Positions 1-8,913 of a DNA stretch of 64,000 nt are shown here, piece by piece (positions within the stretch are counted from its first letter, which is position 1; the number at the start of each line of letters is the position of its first letter). The notes under the pieces are model-generated. The model was given only the letters and a program-made list of their open reading frames with translations, did no database searches and had not been told where the DNA came from. Source of the DNA: Burkholderiales bacterium (GTDB taxonomy: Bacteria; Pseudomonadota; Gammaproteobacteria; Burkholderiales; Burkholderiaceae_C); assembly GCA_026400105.1 (NCBI GenBank), contig JAPLPQ010000030.1:1-64000 (forward strand), given 5' to 3'. The position numbers and the translations under genes were made by a program.

Positions 1-1
1 C

Positions 2-460
2 GTGGCGCTGGGCCTGTGGCTGGCCGGTCAGCCCTGGCGCCAGGCGCGCGGGCGCGCGCTGCTGGCGCTCGGGCGGGTCGGCTTGGCCGAGCTGGCCGAC
101 CGGCGCGCCTCGGCCCTGTCGGGCGGCCAGCAGCAGCGTGTCGCGCTGGCGCGGGCCTGGGCACTGGAGCCGCAGCTGCTGCTGCTCGACGAGCCCACTG
201 CCAGCCTGGACCCGCATGCCAAGCGCGAAGTCGAGGCCCTGCTGGGCCAGATCAGTCGCGACGCCGCCCAGGCCGAGGCCATGACGCTGGTGTTCGCCAG
301 CCACAACCTGGGCCAGGTCAAGCGCCTGGCCAGCCGGGTGGTCTACCTGGAGGGCGGCCGCATCCTGGCCGATCTGCCAGTCAACGATTTTTTCAACGAT
401 GCGCTGCTGGCGGGCAATTACCCCGAGGCGCAGGCTTTTGTCCGAGGAGAAGTTGCATGA
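2..460 (+). CDS. tupC: Tungstate-type ABC transporter ATP-binding protein, 5' end missing
   Basis: This is the C-terminal part of an ABC ATPase that would power anion uptake at the inner membrane. The visible part carries the ABC signature LSGGQQQRVALARA, followed by Walker B LLLLDEP with the D-loop SLD, and the H-loop histidine in ASHN. The Walker A part lies to the left of the window, so the true start is not seen. The stop overlaps the start of the binding-protein gene by four bases (ATGA), so the two are translationally coupled. The substrate, tungstate rather than molybdate or phosphate, is inferred from the TupA-like neighbour, not from this fragment. Confidence 0.85.
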   Translation: MALGLWLAGQPWRQARGRALLALGRVGLAELADRRASALSGGQQQRVALARAWALEPQLLLLDEPTASLDPHAKREVEALLGQISRDAAQAEAMTLVFASHNLGQVKRLASRVVYLEGGRILADLPVNDFFNDALLAGNYPEAQAFVRGEVA

Positions 461-1299
461 AGTGGTCCGGTCCGGTGCTGTTTTCTACCCGTCGCGGCTG
501 GGGTGTCGGCGCCGCCGCGCTCCTGCTGGGCGCCCTGGGCTGGGTGGCGCCAGTGGCCGCGCAGTCGCCGGCCATCGTCGTGGCCTCCACCACCTCGACC
601 GAGCAGTCGGGCCTGTTCGGCCATATCCTGCCCGAATTCAGCCAGGCCAGCGGCATCGCGGTCAAGGTGGTGGCGCAGGGCACCGGCCAGGCGATCGACA
701 TGGCGCGCCGTGGCGACGCCGATGTGCTGTTCGTGCATGACAAGGCGGCCGAGGAGAAGTTCGTCGCCGACGGCTTCGCGCCGCGCCGCTTCGACGTGAT
801 GTACAACGATTTCGTGCTGGTCGGCCCGAAGGCCGATCCGGCCCAGCTGCGCGGCAAGGACATCGTGGCCGCGCTCAGGAAGGCCGCGGCGGCGCAGGCG
901 CCGTTTGTCTCGCGCGGCGACAAGAGCGGCACCCATGCCGCCGAGCTGCGCTTCTGGCAGCAGGCCGGGGCCGACAAGGGATCGGGCTACAAGGAATGCG
1001 GCTGCGGCATGGGCCCGGCGCTCAACATGGCGGCCGCCACCGGCAGCTATCTGCTGGCCGACCGCGGCACCTGGCTCAGCTTCAAGAACAAGGCCGACCT
1101 GGCGGTGCTGGTCGAGGGCGATCCGCGCCTGTTCAACCCCTATGGCGTGATGCGCGTCAGCGCGACCAAGCACCCGCATGTCAAGAGTGCCGAGGCGCAG
1201 CAGTTCGTCGACTGGGTGCTCTCGCCGGCCGGGCAGGCGGCGATCGCGAGCTACAAGATCAACGGCGAGCAGCTGTTCTTCCCGAGCGCGGCGCGCTGA
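457..1299 (+). CDS. tupA: Tungstate-binding periplasmic protein TupA
   Basis: A 280-residue substrate-binding protein with a long N-terminal signal sequence whose hydrophobic stretch ends near VAAQS, so it should be exported to the periplasm. The mature part opens with IVVASTTSTEQSG, the threonine/serine-rich motif of TupA-type tungstate binders, and has SRGDKSGTH further on, a typical oxyanion-binding loop. It is coupled to the preceding ATPase by a four-base overlap. A permease gene is expected to the left. Molybdenum-cofactor genes moaA, mobA and moeA lie about 8 kb away, consistent with W/Mo metabolism. WtpA-like molybdate/tungstate specificity cannot be excluded. Confidence 0.85.
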   Translation: MKWSGPVLFSTRRGWGVGAAALLLGALGWVAPVAAQSPAIVVASTTSTEQSGLFGHILPEFSQASGIAVKVVAQGTGQAIDMARRGDADVLFVHDKAAEEKFVADGFAPRRFDVMYNDFVLVGPKADPAQLRGKDIVAALRKAAAAQAPFVSRGDKSGTHAAELRFWQQAGADKGSGYKECGCGMGPALNMAAATGSYLLADRGTWLSFKNKADLAVLVEGDPRLFNPYGVMRVSATKHPHVKSAEAQQFVDWVLSPAGQAAIASYKINGEQLFFPSAAR

Positions 1300-1395
1300 A
1301 GCCCGTCCTGGCCCTGGTCCGCTGCCCGCCAGAGACAGCGGGTCAGGCGAATCCGGGTGCGGTCAGGCGGGATTCAAGCGGGTGTCAAGCGAGTT

Positions 1396-2295
1396 TTAGG
1401 CCAGTTCGCCGCCGAGTGCCGTCGTCAGGTCAGTGATCAGCGCGGCGAGTTCGCCGGTCGCGATCGCGACATCGCTGTCGAAGCCGCCGTTGTCCTCGGC
1501 GCCGGCCTGCTCCTCGAACACGCCGTCGAGGAAGGCGACCTTCTTGAGCTGGGTGCCTTCGGTCAGTACGAAGCTGACGCGGCCTTCCCAGTCGAGCGCG
1601 AGCTGGGTCGGCAGCTTGCCCTGCGCGATATGGCGCTTCATCTCCTCGTCGTCGAGCGGATGGCGGGTGAACTTGACGACCGAGTTCATCTCGTCGCCGC
1701 TCTTGAGCTCGACTTCGCGCCCGGGCGCGAAATGCGCCGGCCACTCGTCGGCGTTGCCGGTCAGCCACTGCGTCATCGCGGCCTGCGGCGAGACCTGGGT
1801 GTTGAGCAGCGACACCTGCAGTCCTGCCAGGCATTCGACCAGCGCGCTGACCAGGGTGTCGGCCTTGCCCGTGCTGGCGCAGTCGAGCACCAGCCGGCCC
1901 TGCTCCAGGTCGAGCCAGACCATGATGCTGGCGGTGCGCGCAAAGGCCATCGGCAGCAGCTCCTGCACGATCTCGTCGCGCAGCTCGCGGCTTTCCTTGC
2001 GGCCCGGCTTGCGGCCTTCCTTTTCCTCGATCTGGGCGCAGCGCTCCTCGAGCCGGCGCTTGACGACCGAGCCCGGCACGGCCTTGCTTTCATGCATGAA
2101 GCGCAGGATGCGCTGGCCGGCGACCAGTTCGACCAGCGCGCCATGGGCCTGGCCGCGCGGCGGCGCCCAGCCGTAGGACTCGGGCTGCGTCGCGCCACAG
2201 GGCTGGAACGGCATCTTGGCCAGCGCGGCCTCCATGGCTTCGACTTCCATCGCCCAACCCGGGGCGATGCGGTAGACCATCACGTTCTTGAACAA
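1396..2295 (-). CDS. rdgC: Recombination-associated protein RdgC
   Basis: RdgC forms a ring-shaped DNA-binding dimer associated with the nucleoid and modulates RecA-dependent recombination. The N-terminus FKNVMVYRI and the overall length of 299 residues fit the family. I place the start at a TTG codon at 2295 because family members begin right at the (M)FKN motif and an AGGAAAG ribosome-binding site (2299-2305 on the minus strand) sits at good spacing before it. An upstream ATG at 2322 would add nine unconserved residues. The gene stands alone, with about 80 bases to amiC on its upstream side. Confidence 0.9.
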   Translation of the reverse strand: MFKNVMVYRIAPGWAMEVEAMEAALAKMPFQPCGATQPESYGWAPPRGQAHGALVELVAGQRILRFMHESKAVPGSVVKRRLEERCAQIEEKEGRKPGRKESRELRDEIVQELLPMAFARTASIMVWLDLEQGRLVLDCASTGKADTLVSALVECLAGLQVSLLNTQVSPQAAMTQWLTGNADEWPAHFAPGREVELKSGDEMNSVVKFTRHPLDDEEMKRHIAQGKLPTQLALDWEGRVSFVLTEGTQLKKVAFLDGVFEEQAGAEDNGGFDSDVAIATGELAALITDLTTALGGELA

Positions 2296-2377
2296 ATTCT
2301 TTCCTCTTTGGCTGTCCGGCACCAGGCCGGGGACTCGATTATGCGGGCCGGCGAGCGGCCGGGGCGGTCAGCCGGCG

Positions 2378-3940
2378 TCAGAGCTGGCGGCTGCGTGCCA
2401 GCGGCGGATTGGCCGCGAAGTAGCGCGTGATGCCGCGCTGCAGCGCCTGGGCCAGCCGGTCCTGGAAGCCCGAGTCGAGCAGACGGGCCTCCTCCTGCGG
2501 GTTGCTGATGAAGGCGGTCTCGACCAGGATGCTCGGGATGTCGGGCGCCTTGAGCACCGCGAACGAGGCCTGCTCGACCCGGGGCTTGTGCAGCCGGCCG
2601 ACGCGGCCGATCTCGCCCAGCAGCGCGCCGCCGAGCTTGAGGCTGTCGTTGATCTGGGCCGTGGTGCTCATGTCGAACAGCGCGCGCTGCACATGCACAT
2701 CCTGCACCTTGACATTGATGCCGCCGACCCGGTCGGACTTGTTCTCCTGGTTCGCCATCCAGCGCGCGGCCGCGCTCGAGGCGCCGCGGTCGCTCAGCGC
2801 GTAGACGCTCGCGCCCTGCGGGTCGGGCGTGTAGAAGGCATCGGCGTGCAGGCTCACGAACAAGTCGGCCTGGACCCGGCGCGCCTTCTCGACCCGTACC
2901 TGCAGCGGCACGAAGAAATCCGCATCGCGGGTCAGGAACACGCGCACCGGGTTGCCCTTGATCTCGAGGCCCTGCAGCCGATCGCGCAGCTTGAGCGCGA
3001 TCTGCAGCACGACATCCTTTTCCTGCGTGCCAGCCGGTCCGATCGCGCCCGGGTCCTCGCCGCCATGGCCGGGGTCGAGCGCGATCACGATCAGGCGGTC
3101 GGTCTTGTCGCCGCGCGGCTCGGGCTCGGCGCGCGCCGGGGCGGCGGCCGTCTTGCGCGGCTCGCTGGCAACCGAGGGCGCACTGACCAGGCCGCCGGGG
3201 CCCGGTCTGGCTTCCGGTTTGGCAGCGGCCTTGCCGTCAGCACGGATTTCGGTTCTGGGCTCGGCCCGCGCCTCGGTTCTGCTGTCGGTTTTCTGGCCGC
3301 CAGCCTTGCCGCTGCCGGCCTGCTGCTGGATCAGTTCGCCCAGCAGATCCGGCTTGGCGCTGGCGGCAGGGACCGACGAGGCCAAGGCAGAAGAAGGGGA
3401 GGAGGGGGCCGAGGCAATCGAAGCGCCAGCAGGGGACGAGGCGGCTGCCTTGGCACCCGGGCCGGCGGCGATCGTGGCTTCCAGGCCCTGCAGCCGCTGC
3501 TGGATCAGCTCCTCGAGCGGATCGACCGCGCGCGCCGGATAGAGGTCGAGCACCAGCCGGTGCTGGTAGGGTTCGACCGGCCTGAGGCTGAAGACCTGGG
3601 GCGAGACCGGCTGCTTGAGGTCGACCACCAGTCGCACCACATTGGGTGCGTTCTGCCCGACGCGCACGCCCGAGATATTGGGGTCGTTGGGCTGGACCTT
3701 GCTGACGAGCTCGCGCAAGCCGGGCAACAGGTCGAGCCCCTCGATGTCGACCGCCAGCCGGGGCGGGTCGGGCAGGACCAGCTGGCGTGCCACCAGCGGG
3801 CTGTCCGATTCGATCGTCAGGCGGGTGTAGTCGCGCGCCGGCCAGACCCGCACCGCCAGCAGGCTGGCGCCGCGGGCGAGTTGTGCCGGCCCGAGCCAGA
3901 GCGCGAGCAGGCCGCCGCCGAGCAGATGTCGTCGTTTCAT
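2378..3940 (-). CDS. amiC: N-acetylmuramoyl-L-alanine amidase AmiC
   Basis: A 520-residue periplasmic amidase that cleaves the stem peptide from MurNAc during cell separation. The N-terminus has a twin-arginine-like signal (MKRRHLLGGG...). An AMIN domain for septal targeting covers about residues 27-150. A low-complexity Ala/Pro/Ser/Lys linker (about 160-285) leads to a zinc Amidase_3 domain. That domain shows DPGHGGEDPGAIG, then SLHADAF and the late ILVETAFISN motif with the catalytic glutamate. The ATG at 3940 overlaps the tsaE stop by four bases, so the genes are coupled, a common tsaE-amiC pairing. An in-frame extension reaching 4405 is only a shadow of tsaE. Confidence 0.93.
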   Translation of the reverse strand: MKRRHLLGGGLLALWLGPAQLARGASLLAVRVWPARDYTRLTIESDSPLVARQLVLPDPPRLAVDIEGLDLLPGLRELVSKVQPNDPNISGVRVGQNAPNVVRLVVDLKQPVSPQVFSLRPVEPYQHRLVLDLYPARAVDPLEELIQQRLQGLEATIAAGPGAKAAASSPAGASIASAPSSPSSALASSVPAASAKPDLLGELIQQQAGSGKAGGQKTDSRTEARAEPRTEIRADGKAAAKPEARPGPGGLVSAPSVASEPRKTAAAPARAEPEPRGDKTDRLIVIALDPGHGGEDPGAIGPAGTQEKDVVLQIALKLRDRLQGLEIKGNPVRVFLTRDADFFVPLQVRVEKARRVQADLFVSLHADAFYTPDPQGASVYALSDRGASSAAARWMANQENKSDRVGGINVKVQDVHVQRALFDMSTTAQINDSLKLGGALLGEIGRVGRLHKPRVEQASFAVLKAPDIPSILVETAFISNPQEEARLLDSGFQDRLAQALQRGITRYFAANPPLARSRQL

Positions 3941-4458
3941 GGGGCAATGTCCTCCAGCAGTCGCAGCCCGGTCGGGCTGTGCGCCTTGAGCGTGACGATC
4001 CGGCTCTCGTCCTCCTGCGTGGCCAGCTCGAGGCTGAGGTCGGGCGTCGGCATCAGGCCCTGGGCTTTCTCGGGCCATTCGACCAGCTTCAGGCCCGGGT
4101 CGGCAAACACCTCGCGAAAGCCGGCATCCTCCCACTCGCGCGGGTCGCCGAAGCGGTAGAAGTCGAAATGCGACACGCTCAGCCCGGCGGGCCAGGCCGG
4201 CGCGGGCGGCGCCTGGTGCGGCTCGACCACGGCATAGGTCGGGCTCTTGATGCGTCCGGCCACGCCGAGCGCGCGCAGCAGGTGGCGCACGAAGGTGGTC
4301 TTGCCGGCGCCGAGGTCGCCGTGCAGCGTCAGCGTCGCATTGGCCAGCGCCGGGCTCAGCGCGAGCGCACGCGCCAGCGCCTGCGTGTCGTCCTCGCAGG
4401 CGCACAGGACCGTGCGCTGCGCCAGACTGGCCGCTCGGGCCGGCTGCGCGCTTTCCAC
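3937..4458 (-). CDS. tsaE: tRNA threonylcarbamoyladenosine biosynthesis ATPase TsaE
   Basis: TsaE is the P-loop ATPase that works with TsaB and TsaD to make t6A37 on ANN-decoding tRNAs. The protein shows the Walker A LHGDLGAGKTTF, then VKSPTY-like IKSPTYAVVEPH, and HFDFYRFGDPREWEDAG, all family hallmarks. I prefer a GTG start at 4458 (173 residues), which leaves a short leader before the first conserved helix. An ATG at 4548 is possible but would run 66 bases into the divergent queG gene. The 3' end overlaps amiC by four bases. Confidence 0.88.
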   Translation of the reverse strand: MESAQPARAASLAQRTVLCACEDDTQALARALALSPALANATLTLHGDLGAGKTTFVRHLLRALGVAGRIKSPTYAVVEPHQAPPAPAWPAGLSVSHFDFYRFGDPREWEDAGFREVFADPGLKLVEWPEKAQGLMPTPDLSLELATQEDESRIVTLKAHSPTGLRLLEDIAP

Positions 4459-4482
4459 CGTGCTTTCTACAATAGGGGTCTG

Positions 4483-5592
4483 ATGGTCGATGCTGCTCAA
4501 TTCGTCTCGCAAATACAGGCCTGGGGCCGAGAACTCGGATTCTCCCAAATCGGAGTGGCCGCTGTCGACCTATCTGCAGCCGAGCCCGGCTTGCTGGCCT
4601 GGCTCGAGCAGGGTTTTCACGGCGACATGCACTACATGGCCGCTCATGGCGTCAAGCGCGCGCGGCCGGCCGAACTGCTGCCCGGCACGCTCAGCGTGAT
4701 CACGGCCAGGATGGATTATCTGCCGCGCGCCACGCCCGCGGGCTGGCAGGCCGTCGAATGGCAGCGCCATGACGATCCCGGCCAGGGCCTGGTCTCGCTC
4801 TACGCCCGCGGACGCGACTATCACAAGGTGCTGCGCCAGCGCCTGCAGCAGCTGGCCGACCGCATGGCCGCGCTGCTGGGCCCGTTCGGCCACCGCGCCT
4901 TCACCGATTCGGCGCCGGTGCTCGAGGTCGAGCTCGCGAGCCGCAGCGGCCTGGGCTGGCGCGGCAAGCACACCCTGACGCTGAGCCGCGACGCCGGCTC
5001 GATGTTCTTCCTGGGCGAGATCTTCGTCGACCGCGCGCTGCCCGCTACCGAGCCGGCCAGCGCGCATTGCGGCCAGTGCCGCGCCTGCCTGGACGCCTGC
5101 CCGACCCAGGCCATCGTCGCGCCCTACCGGCTCGACGCCCGGCGCTGCATCTCCTACCTGACGATCGAGCATGCCGGGCCGATCCCGCCCGAATTCCGGC
5201 CGCTGCTGGGCAACCGGATCTATGGCTGCGACGACTGCCAGCTGGCCTGCCCCTGGAACAAGTTCGCCCAGCGTACTGAGCTGCCCGACTTCGATGCGCG
5301 CGCACCGCTGACCGGGCGCGGCCTGATCGAGCTGTTCGGCTGGAGCGAGGAGCAGTTCCTGCTCCAGACCGAGGGCAGTCCGATCCGGCGCATCGGCCAT
5401 GAACGCTGGCGGCGCAACCTGGCGGTGGCACTGGGCAACGCCGTGCGCGCGGCGGATGGCGCTGACTTGGCCGATCCGACCGATCCGTCCGTCAAGGCGG
5501 CCCTGCTAGCGGCGCTGCAGGCCAGCGCCGACGACCCGAGCGCGCTGGTGCGCGAGCATGTGGCCTGGGCTCTGGCGCAGGCGCAGGCCTGA
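4483..5592 (+). CDS. queG: Epoxyqueuosine reductase QueG
   Basis: A 369-residue cobalamin- and iron-sulfur-dependent enzyme for the last step of queuosine synthesis in tRNA. Two 4Fe-4S clusters are visible: CGQCRACLDACP (Cys 196, 199, 202, 206) and CDDCQLACP (Cys 249, 252, 256), with Cys222 between them. TDSAPVLE holds the conserved aspartate, and the C-terminal helical repeat region is present. The ATG at 4483 gives the conserved N-terminus. The gene diverges from tsaE with the starts only about 24 bases apart, and TACAAT at 4468-4473 is a possible -10 element. Confidence 0.94.
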   Translation: MVDAAQFVSQIQAWGRELGFSQIGVAAVDLSAAEPGLLAWLEQGFHGDMHYMAAHGVKRARPAELLPGTLSVITARMDYLPRATPAGWQAVEWQRHDDPGQGLVSLYARGRDYHKVLRQRLQQLADRMAALLGPFGHRAFTDSAPVLEVELASRSGLGWRGKHTLTLSRDAGSMFFLGEIFVDRALPATEPASAHCGQCRACLDACPTQAIVAPYRLDARRCISYLTIEHAGPIPPEFRPLLGNRIYGCDDCQLACPWNKFAQRTELPDFDARAPLTGRGLIELFGWSEEQFLLQTEGSPIRRIGHERWRRNLAVALGNAVRAADGADLADPTDPSVKAALLAALQASADDPSALVREHVAWALAQAQA

Positions 5593-5601
5593 AGGCCGAC
5601 C

Positions 5602-6513
5602 TTACCAGTTGGCCAGTAGGCCCAGCGCCAGCGGCAGGCTGAACATGCCCAGCAGCGTCGAGACCGTCACCAGTCCCGCCACATAGGCGCCGTTGTAGCC
5701 CATGCGCGCGGCCAGCACATAGCAGCTGGTGGCGGTCGGCACGGCCGCGAACATCAGCAGCACCCGGGTCGGCAGTTCGGGCAGCTGCCACAGCCGCGCC
5801 ATCAGCAGCGCCAGCAGCGGCAGCCCGAGATGCTTGATCGTCAGCAGCGCCAGGCTCAGCGCCTTGCCTTCGCGCATGGCGCCGAGCTGCATGCCGGCGC
5901 CCGCGGCCAGCAGGCCGAGCGCGATCGCCGCCTGGCCCAGGCGTGTCAAGGTCGGCGTCATGCCCTCCGGCAGTTGCAGCCCGAGCAGGTTGGCGCACAG
6001 CCCGCTGGCCGTGGCCAGGATCAGCGGATTGCGTGCCAGCTCGCGCGACAGCCGCCCGCCGGCATGGCGCGCCATCGGTAGCACCGCGCCGATGTTGAAA
6101 GCCGGCACCAGCAAGCCGATCAGCAGTGCCAGCAGCGGCAGGCCGGCCGGGCCCGCGACCCGGTCGATCAGTGCCAGCGCGATGAAGGAGTTGAAGCGGA
6201 ACGCCACCTGGGCCCCCGCGGCATGCAGCCTGCTGTCCACCCGCGGCCCGAGCAGTGGCCAGTGCGGCAGCGAATAGGCCAGCGCGATGCCGGCCGCCGC
6301 CATGCACAGTCCGGCCCCCATCAGCGGTCTGGCCGCCTGCCAGTCCAGCGGGTGCTTGACGATCGAATGGAACAGCAGCACCGGGAACAGGAAATAGTAG
6401 ACCAGCCGGTCGACCTGGTCCCAGACCTGGCGGTTGAGCGCGCTGTGGCGGCACAGCAGATAGCCGCACAGGATCAGCGCGAAGTCGGGCAGCAGCAGTT
6501 GGAAGAAGTTCAC
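5602..6513 (-). CDS. AEC-family (auxin efflux carrier-like) permease
   Basis: An integral membrane protein of about 303 residues with roughly ten hydrophobic segments arranged as in the AEC family. Conserved features are the N-terminal LLPDFALILCGYLL, the middle NPLI(L)ATASG, and the C-terminal AAVPTATSCYVLA followed by a G-Y-N stretch. Bacterial members export or import organic acids such as malonate or malate; the substrate here cannot be told. A GTG at 6513 gives the usual short N-terminus, while an ATG at 6546 would add eleven residues. It converges on queG with a gap of only nine bases. Confidence 0.85.
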   Translation of the reverse strand: MNFFQLLLPDFALILCGYLLCRHSALNRQVWDQVDRLVYYFLFPVLLFHSIVKHPLDWQAARPLMGAGLCMAAAGIALAYSLPHWPLLGPRVDSRLHAAGAQVAFRFNSFIALALIDRVAGPAGLPLLALLIGLLVPAFNIGAVLPMARHAGGRLSRELARNPLILATASGLCANLLGLQLPEGMTPTLTRLGQAAIALGLLAAGAGMQLGAMREGKALSLALLTIKHLGLPLLALLMARLWQLPELPTRVLLMFAAVPTATSCYVLAARMGYNGAYVAGLVTVSTLLGMFSLPLALGLLANW

Positions 6514-6612
6514 CCCGCAAGCATAAATGCTCGCTCTGCGACCCATGTATGAACCATGTCACAATCTTGCCTCTTATTCCTATCAGAGCCCATCTATCGG
6601 GCCATTACTTTT

Positions 6613-7557
6613 ATGAAAATGAAGTTTCATCTGGGCAAGCGCAGCATGCCCCGCCATCCCCATTCCCATCAGCCCGGTGGCGGCATCACCCAGGTCGTCG
6701 CGCTGGTCGACGAGCGCTATCTCAAATGGCTGGCGGGCCAGCATGCCAGCGCGCCCTTGCAGCTGCAGCGCCACAATCTGCAACCTGTGCTGGTCGATCT
6801 GCTGCGCCAGAGCGCGCCCGATACCCAGCTGCTGCGCGCCTATGTGTTTTCCGATCAGCAGGTGCTCGACCTGTGCGATGACGTCGTCGTGCGCAGCGTG
6901 CCGCAGCATGCGATCGATGGCGGTCTGGGCCTGGTGCGCTCGCTCGGGCTCGAGCTCAACCAGCTGGCCCAGCATGGCGGCGCCGGCCTGGTGCTGATCC
7001 TGAGCGACGACGAGCGCCTGATCCCCTATATTGATGAAGCGCAGTGGCGCGGCCTCAAGGTGGCGCTGGTCAGCGACGAGGGCAGCCTCGACATGCTCAA
7101 GCTCATGACCGAGGACCCGAGCTGGGCCCGCCTGCTGCTGCAGGCCGACCGCCGCCTCGCGCTGGGCCCGACCGCCTGGGAAGCACTGACCGTGCCGGGC
7201 GCCGTGCTGCAGTCCAGCCGCCCTCCGGTCTCCCAGCTGCCCGCGCAGCAATCCGAGCGCGATGCCGATGCTGGCGAGAGCTATTTCAGCAACGCCTTGC
7301 CCTCGGACGACTGGCTCGAGCAGGTCAAGCAGGTGATCCAGTCCTGGTGGTCCGAGGAGACCGCCGACGCCCGCCTCGACCTGCAGGAAGAGATGCAGAA
7401 CAGCCAGGGCGTGCCGCCCGAGACCGACCGCCATCTGCTGCTGCGCGTGCGCCGCGAGCTGGCGCGCACCTTGAGCTTCCAGGAGAAAAAGGCGATGCGC
7501 GAGCTGATCCGAGCCACCGTGCTGGCGCCGGCGCAGGACCTGCCGGTCACCTCCTGA
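6613..7557 (+). CDS. NYN (PIN-like) domain protein
   Basis: A 314-residue protein whose first two-thirds resembles the NYN/LabA-type PIN-like fold. It shows VVALVDERYLKWL near the start, LLRAYVFSD, an acidic helix (AIDGGLGLVRSLG), then GLVLILSDDERLIPYID and GLKVALVSDEG. The SDD matches the usual SGDSDF acid cluster only loosely, so nuclease activity is uncertain. The C-terminal third is helical and charged, with no domain I recognise. Starts at 6556 and 6613 are both possible, and neither has a clear Shine-Dalgarno site. It probably leads into the methyltransferase gene 16 bases downstream. Confidence 0.6.
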   Translation: MKMKFHLGKRSMPRHPHSHQPGGGITQVVALVDERYLKWLAGQHASAPLQLQRHNLQPVLVDLLRQSAPDTQLLRAYVFSDQQVLDLCDDVVVRSVPQHAIDGGLGLVRSLGLELNQLAQHGGAGLVLILSDDERLIPYIDEAQWRGLKVALVSDEGSLDMLKLMTEDPSWARLLLQADRRLALGPTAWEALTVPGAVLQSSRPPVSQLPAQQSERDADAGESYFSNALPSDDWLEQVKQVIQSWWSEETADARLDLQEEMQNSQGVPPETDRHLLLRVRRELARTLSFQEKKAMRELIRATVLAPAQDLPVTS

Positions 7558-7573
7558 GCGGGCCTTCCCGGTC

Positions 7574-8392
7574 ATGAACGACAGGAGCGCATCCGGCCAG
7601 GAGCTCGCGGCCTGGTTCGCGACCCCGCCCGGGCGCTATCTGCTCGACTGGGAGCGCGAACAGTTCGACCGGGTGGTGGCCGACCGCTTTGGCTACCACG
7701 CGCTGCAGCTCGGCCTGCCCGAGCTCGCCACCTTGCGCGCCAACCGCATGCCGCACCGCTGGCTCGCGCTGCCTGAATCCGCCGAGGCTACCCAGTTGGT
7801 GACCGATTCCGGGCCGGGCACCGACCCGGCAGTCGCGCTCGTGACCCATGCCGCCGCGCTGCCTTTTCCGGCCAACAGCCTGGATCTGCTGGTGCTGCCG
7901 CACACGCTCGAATTCAGTGCCGACCCGCATGCCGTGCTGCGCGAGGTCGAGCGCGTGCTGGTGCCCGAGGGCCGGGTCGTGATCTCGGGCTTTCACCCCT
8001 TGAGCCTCTGGGGCTGGCGCCAGTGGCGCGCGCGCTGGGCTGCCCGTCTGGGCTTTCGCGGCGAGGCCGCGCAGCTGTTCCTGCCCGAGGCCGGCGACTT
8101 CATCGCGCCCTGGCGCGTGCGCGACTGGCTGCACCTGCTGAGCTTCGAGCCCGAATTCCAGACCCAGGGCTGCTGGCGTCCGGCCGTGCGCAGCGAGACC
8201 TGGCTGCAGCGCTGGGCCTGGATCGACCGCATCGGCCCGCATGGCTGGCCGCTACCGGGCGCGGTCTATTTCCTGGTCGCGGTCAAGCGCGTGCGCGGCA
8301 TGCACCTGCTGGGCCCGGCCTGGAAGCCGCGCCGCGCCGGCATCAAGCCGGTCGCCGTGGCGCAAAAACATCCCCTATCCAAGAACCGATGA
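7574..8392 (+). CDS. Class I SAM-dependent methyltransferase (Methyltransf_11 type)
   Basis: A 272-residue protein with the later part of a Rossmann methyltransferase fold: [18 protein letters not shown] matches the motif just after the SAM site, then [23 protein letters not shown] gives motif III. The usual glycine-rich motif I is weak ([10 protein letters not shown]), a known trait of this rnhA-linked family. It overlaps the rnhA start by four bases (ATGA), so the two are coupled. The substrate is unknown. The preceding NYN gene ends 16 bases upstream. Confidence 0.8.
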   Translation: MNDRSASGQELAAWFATPPGRYLLDWEREQFDRVVADRFGYHALQLGLPELATLRANRMPHRWLALPESAEATQLVTDSGPGTDPAVALVTHAAALPFPANSLDLLVLPHTLEFSADPHAVLREVERVLVPEGRVVISGFHPLSLWGWRQWRARWAARLGFRGEAAQLFLPEAGDFIAPWRVRDWLHLLSFEPEFQTQGCWRPAVRSETWLQRWAWIDRIGPHGWPLPGAVYFLVAVKRVRGMHLLGPAWKPRRAGIKPVAVAQKHPLSKNR

Positions 8393-8826
8393 ATCCTGTC
8401 ACCATTTACACCGACGGCGCCTGCAAGGGCAATCCGGGCCCGGGCGGCTGGGGCGTGCTGCTGCGCGCAGGCGCGGCCGAAAAGGAACTTTTTGGCGGCG
8501 AGCGCGAGACCACCAACAACCGCATGGAGCTGACCGCCGTGATCCAGGGCCTGCTGGCCCTCAAGCGGCCCTGCCATGTCAGCCTCTACCTCGACAGCCA
8601 GTATGTGCGCAAGGGCATCACCGAGTGGATGGCGGGCTGGAAGGCGCGCGGCTGGAAGACCGCTTCCAAGGAGCCGGTCAAGAACCAGGACCTGTGGCAG
8701 CAGCTCGACGCGGTGGTGCAGGGCCATGGTCACCGGATCGACTGGCATTGGGTGCGCGGACATGCCGGTGACCCGGGCAACGAGCGCGCCGATGCGCTGG
8801 CCAACCGCGGCGTGCCCAGTCGCTGA
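8389..8826 (+). CDS. rnhA: Ribonuclease HI
   Basis: A 145-residue RNase H that cuts the RNA strand of RNA-DNA hybrids. The catalytic residues are in place: Asp9 in [16 protein letters not shown], Glu47 in NNRMELTA, Asp69 in YLDSQYV, His125 in WVRGHAG, and Asp135 in NERADALA. The length is slightly below the E. coli enzyme (155). The start overlaps the stop of the methyltransferase gene by four bases. Confidence 0.96.
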   Translation: MNPVTIYTDGACKGNPGPGGWGVLLRAGAAEKELFGGERETTNNRMELTAVIQGLLALKRPCHVSLYLDSQYVRKGITEWMAGWKARGWKTASKEPVKNQDLWQQLDAVVQGHGHRIDWHWVRGHAGDPGNERADALANRGVPSR

Positions 8827-8913
8827 ACCAGCGCTGAGCAGGCGCTGATCCGTTGCTGGTTGCCAGTCGCTGCGGCTGCGGCCTCGGGCTTGCGCCTACG
8901 CGGCCTCAGATCA

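Noticed and set aside
1319-1341. Short hairpin CCGCTG/CAGCGG after tupA
   Set aside because: Six-base stem with an 11-base loop and no T-run; expected by chance at this GC.
2288-4159. Long open frame on the plus strand opposite amiC and tsaE
   Set aside because: It is a shadow caused by high GC; the minus-strand genes have clear domains, and the translated plus-strand frame has no known motif.
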